Shown: one piece after another, positions 6,187-7,700 of the stretch
Position numbering within the stretch: position 1 is the stretch's first letter
How the letters are laid out: every line of letters starts with the position of its first letter
NCBI GenBank assembly: GCA_964604915.1
Contig: CAZSAA010000032.1
Coordinates: forward strand, 1-7,700
Direction of reading: 5' to 3'
DNA: 7,700 nucleotides
DNA from: CAZSAA01 sp964604915
GTDB taxonomy: Bacteria; Patescibacteriota; Patescibacteriia; Patescibacteriales; UBA12465
Translations under genes and position numbers: made by a program
Notes under the pieces: generated by a model
The model's database searches: none
The model's input: only the letters and a program-made list of their open reading frames with translations
What the model was told of the DNA's origin: nothing

Positions 6187-7320
6187 ATGACCGTTATAAT
6201 TTTCATCATCGTCCTCTCCCTGTTGGTCTTTGCTCATGAATGGGGGCACTTCTTTAGCGCCCGTAGGCTTGGTATCAAAGCGGAGGAATTCGGTTTCGGC
6301 TTCCCGCCGAGAGTGATCGGGATATATAGGGATAAGTCGGGTAAATGGCACAAAGTGAAGGGTAATAAGAGTATCGATACTTTGCCAGAACAGCCGGCTG
6401 GTACGGTATATTCTATCAACGCCTTGCCGTTGGGCGGTTTCGTCCGCATCAAAGGCGAGAACGGCGATAATCTCGAAAGTGACAGCTTCGCTGCTAAGCC
6501 GCTCTGGAAGCGGGCTATCGTGCTTTGCGCTGGCGTCTTCATGAATATCATCTTAGCGGCTGTCCTGTTCTCCTTCGGGTATATGATAGGGATGCCGCAA
6601 TCGCTCGGTGGCGATATGCCTCATGCCAGGGTAGATGAGCCGCGGGTAGCGGTCTTGGAAGTGTTGGAGGGTTCAGCTGCTGCTGAAGCAGGTTTAGAGG
6701 CTAATGATATAATAATTTCGGTTGAGAACGATTTTCCGACTACCGAAGCCGCCTTGCAAGGGATAGTAGCTGCAGCGCCGGAAGGCGAGGCGCTCACTCT
6801 CGAAATTAGGCGCGGCACGGAACAATTGAGTTTTGAGATAGCGCCAAGATACAACGAAGAGATAGGGCGCAAGAGTTTGGGTGTAGCGATTACGGCTACC
6901 GGTACCGTGCAATACCCGTTCTTCTGGGCCATCTATTACGGCTTCCGCGATACCATCCTGACCCTGTGGGCGATAGTCTTAGCCTTCGCTGGCCTTATCG
7001 CTTCCATCTTTACCGGTGGCAACCTTGCTGGCCAGTTGGCCGGACCGGTCGGCATCGCTCAGATTACTGGTGAAGCGGCTCGACTCGGTTTTACTCATCT
7101 GATCAGCTTGACCCTCATCTTGTCACTCAACTTGGCCGTGCTCAATATCCTTCCATTCCCGGCGCTTGACGGCGGACGCTTGCTTTTCCTGGTGATAGAG
7201 AGGATAAAGGGTAGTCCGGTAAAGCGGGAGACCGAAGCAGTTATCCATAATATCGGCTTCCTCATCCTTATGCTTTTGGTAGTATTCGTGACCTATAAGG
7301 ATATCGTCAAGCTCTTCTAA
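6187..7320 (+). CDS. rseP: RseP/RasP-type site-2 intramembrane zinc metalloprotease
   Basis: A 377-residue polytopic membrane protease of the M50 (site-2 protease) family. It cuts transmembrane helices of substrates such as anti-sigma factors or leftover signal peptides. The zinc site is H17-E18-W-G-H21 in the first membrane helix plus D328 in N320-I-L-P-F-P-A-L-D-G-G. Membrane segments lie near 1-20, 107-134, 250-277, 303-325 and 351-369. One PDZ domain lies at about 152-220 ('VLEGSAAAEAGLEANDIIISVEN'), so it resembles single-PDZ Gram-positive forms, not two-PDZ E. coli RseP. 'GPVGI' (286-290) is a further family block. Residues 46-72 form a charged insert before 'YSINALPLGGFVRI', longer than in E. 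coli; I recall this from CPR homologues. No anti-sigma or sigma gene is in view, so the substrate is unknown. The start is 1 nt after the frr stop, with GGA at 6176-6178 as ribosome site. Confidence 0.95.
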   Translation: MTVIIFIIVLSLLVFAHEWGHFFSARRLGIKAEEFGFGFPPRVIGIYRDKSGKWHKVKGNKSIDTLPEQPAGTVYSINALPLGGFVRIKGENGDNLESDSFAAKPLWKRAIVLCAGVFMNIILAAVLFSFGYMIGMPQSLGGDMPHARVDEPRVAVLEVLEGSAAAEAGLEANDIIISVENDFPTTEAALQGIVAAAPEGEALTLEIRRGTEQLSFEIAPRYNEEIGRKSLGVAITATGTVQYPFFWAIYYGFRDTILTLWAIVLAFAGLIASIFTGGNLAGQLAGPVGIAQITGEAARLGFTHLISLTLILSLNLAVLNILPFPALDGGRLLFLVIERIKGSPVKRETEAVIHNIGFLILMLLVVFVTYKDIVKLF

Positions 7321-7332
7321 GCGTGCTATAAT
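7304..7332 (+). promoter_or_regulatory. Sigma-70-type promoter with extended -10, for the hibernation factor gene
   Basis: TATAAT at 7327-7332 is preceded by TGC (7324-7326), giving an extended -10 element. A -35-like TCGTCA at 7304-7309 matches TTGACA at four of six bases with a 17-bp spacer. The -35 lies in the last codons of rseP. Transcription would start near 7339 and leave a leader of about 46 nt. Confidence 0.7.
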
Positions 7333-7347
7333 TACTCTAGCCACCTT

Positions 7348-7353
7348 TATAAT
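7348..7353 (+). promoter_or_regulatory. Second TATAAT box, possible alternative promoter
   Basis: A perfect TATAAT, 21 bp downstream of the first. It has no TG extension and no good -35 at 16-18 bp, so it is weaker on paper. If used, RNA would begin near 7360, inside the 5' arm of the hairpin that covers the ribosome site. Confidence 0.3.
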
Positions 7354-7357
7354 TAAC

Positions 7358-7381
7358 TCCGCCTCTTCTGGCTAAGGCGGG
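7358..7381 (+). promoter_or_regulatory. Leader hairpin sequestering the Shine-Dalgarno sequence of the hibernation factor gene
   Basis: CCGCCT (7359-7364) pairs with AGGCGG (7375-7380) around a 10-nt loop, with a further T-G pair at 7358/7381. The 3' arm contains the ribosome site AAGG (7374-7377), 7 nt before the ATG at 7385. There is no T-run after it, so it is not a terminator. The loop's TGGCTA (7369-7374) is complementary to TAGCCA at 7338-7343, near the likely RNA 5' end, allowing an alternative or pseudoknot pairing. Regulation by occlusion is inferred. Confidence 0.45.
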
Positions 7382-7384
7382 ATA

Positions 7385-7700
7385 ATGAATCGTATGAAGG
7401 TAAACATCAAAGCCACCCGTTTCGAGCTGACTGACGCGATCCGTAACTATATCCAAGAGAAAGTGGACATGCTTGACCGCTTCCTGGGTGACCTGCCGGT
7501 GATAAACTGCGATTTCGAAGTCGCTAAAACGACCGGACATAACAAAGGCGAAGTTTTCCGCGCCGAGATTAACATCCAAGTACCTAGAGACATGTTCCGG
7601 GTAGAGAAGACGGCCTCGGACATGTATAAGGCGATTGATAAGGTGAAGGATCACGTGGAAGAAGTTATCGTCGAAGCGAGGAAGAAGATGAAGGATAAGA
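7385..7700 (+). CDS. hpf: Ribosome hibernation promoting factor (HPF/RaiA family), 3' partial
   Basis: The frame is open from ATG 7385 to the window edge, giving 105 residues. 'MKVNIKATRFELTDAIRNYIQEKVDMLDRFL' followed by 'KGEVFRAEINIQVPRDMFRVEKTASDMYKAIDKVKDHVEE' is the beta-alpha-beta-beta-beta-alpha fold of HPF/RaiA proteins. These bind the decoding region of the small subunit and store ribosomes as inactive 70S or 100S particles. The second helix ends in a basic tail (EARKKMKDK). Whether a long-form dimerisation domain follows cannot be seen. ATG 7385 is preferred because AAGG lies 7 nt upstream; ATG 7394 would match the family start 'MKV' but has poorer spacing. It follows rseP after 64 nt and has its own promoter and leader hairpin, fitting control separate from the upstream operon. 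The alternative name raiA cannot be excluded. Confidence 0.93.
   Translation, partial: MNRMKVNIKATRFELTDAIRNYIQEKVDMLDRFLGDLPVINCDFEVAKTTGHNKGEVFRAEINIQVPRDMFRVEKTASDMYKAIDKVKDHVEEVIVEARKKMKDK

Noticed and set aside
7358..7384. Intrinsic terminator after rseP
   Set aside because: The stem is short with a 10-nt loop, no T-run follows, and it overlaps the ribosome site of the next gene.
1..7700. CRISPR array, tRNA/rRNA genes, insertion sequences or a defence system
   Set aside because: No regular short repeats with spacers, no cloverleaf or rRNA signatures, no transposase, and no nuclease or toxin-like genes were seen on either strand.

Overview
The window looks like a chromosomal piece from a Candidate Phyla Radiation bacterium (Patescibacteria, perhaps a Parcubacteria-like lineage). 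This is inferred from three things. The large exported protein ends in a 'GYILLQVESHGEAWYVDP...DLAKIPVG' segment that I know mainly from CPR surface proteins. The site-2 protease has a long insert that I recall from CPR homologues. Several one-copy housekeeping genes are packed next to secreted proteins of unknown role. G+C is close to half by eye, and AUA and AGG codons are common even in housekeeping genes. TGA is used as a stop (end of frr), so this is not one of the CPR lineages that read UGA as glycine. Every supported gene is on the + strand.

Left part (1-3471): two neighbouring exported or surface proteins. The first is cut by the window edge and shows two beta-sandwich-like repeats. 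The second has a signal peptide, seven tandem Ig/carboxypeptidase-regulatory-like repeats that look like a duplicated three-domain module, a CPR-type C-terminal domain and an EF-hand/thrombospondin-3-like calcium loop. It then runs into a 100-N assembly gap (3351-3450), so its true C-terminus is unknown.

Middle and right (3472-7320): a tight gene string. It holds a DNA polymerase III delta'-like clamp-loader subunit (holB), a lipoprotein with a probable seven-bladed Asp-box beta-propeller, ribosome recycling factor (frr) and a site-2 zinc protease (rseP). Gaps between them are 0, 4, 13 and 1 nt, consistent with one operon mixing replication, translation and envelope functions. The direct frr-rseP link looks like a collapsed form of the frr-uppS-cdsA-dxr-rseP cluster of other bacteria.

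Right end (7321-7700): a short intergenic region carries a strong extended -10 promoter, a second perfect TATAAT box and a hairpin that covers the Shine-Dalgarno sequence of the next gene. That gene is a ribosome hibernation factor of the HPF/RaiA family and runs off the window. It is the only gene here with an obvious private promoter, which fits separate, growth-state-dependent control. No RNA genes, mobile elements, CRISPR arrays or convincing intrinsic terminators were found, and there is no gene-free stretch longer than 300 bases apart from what the N gap may hide.
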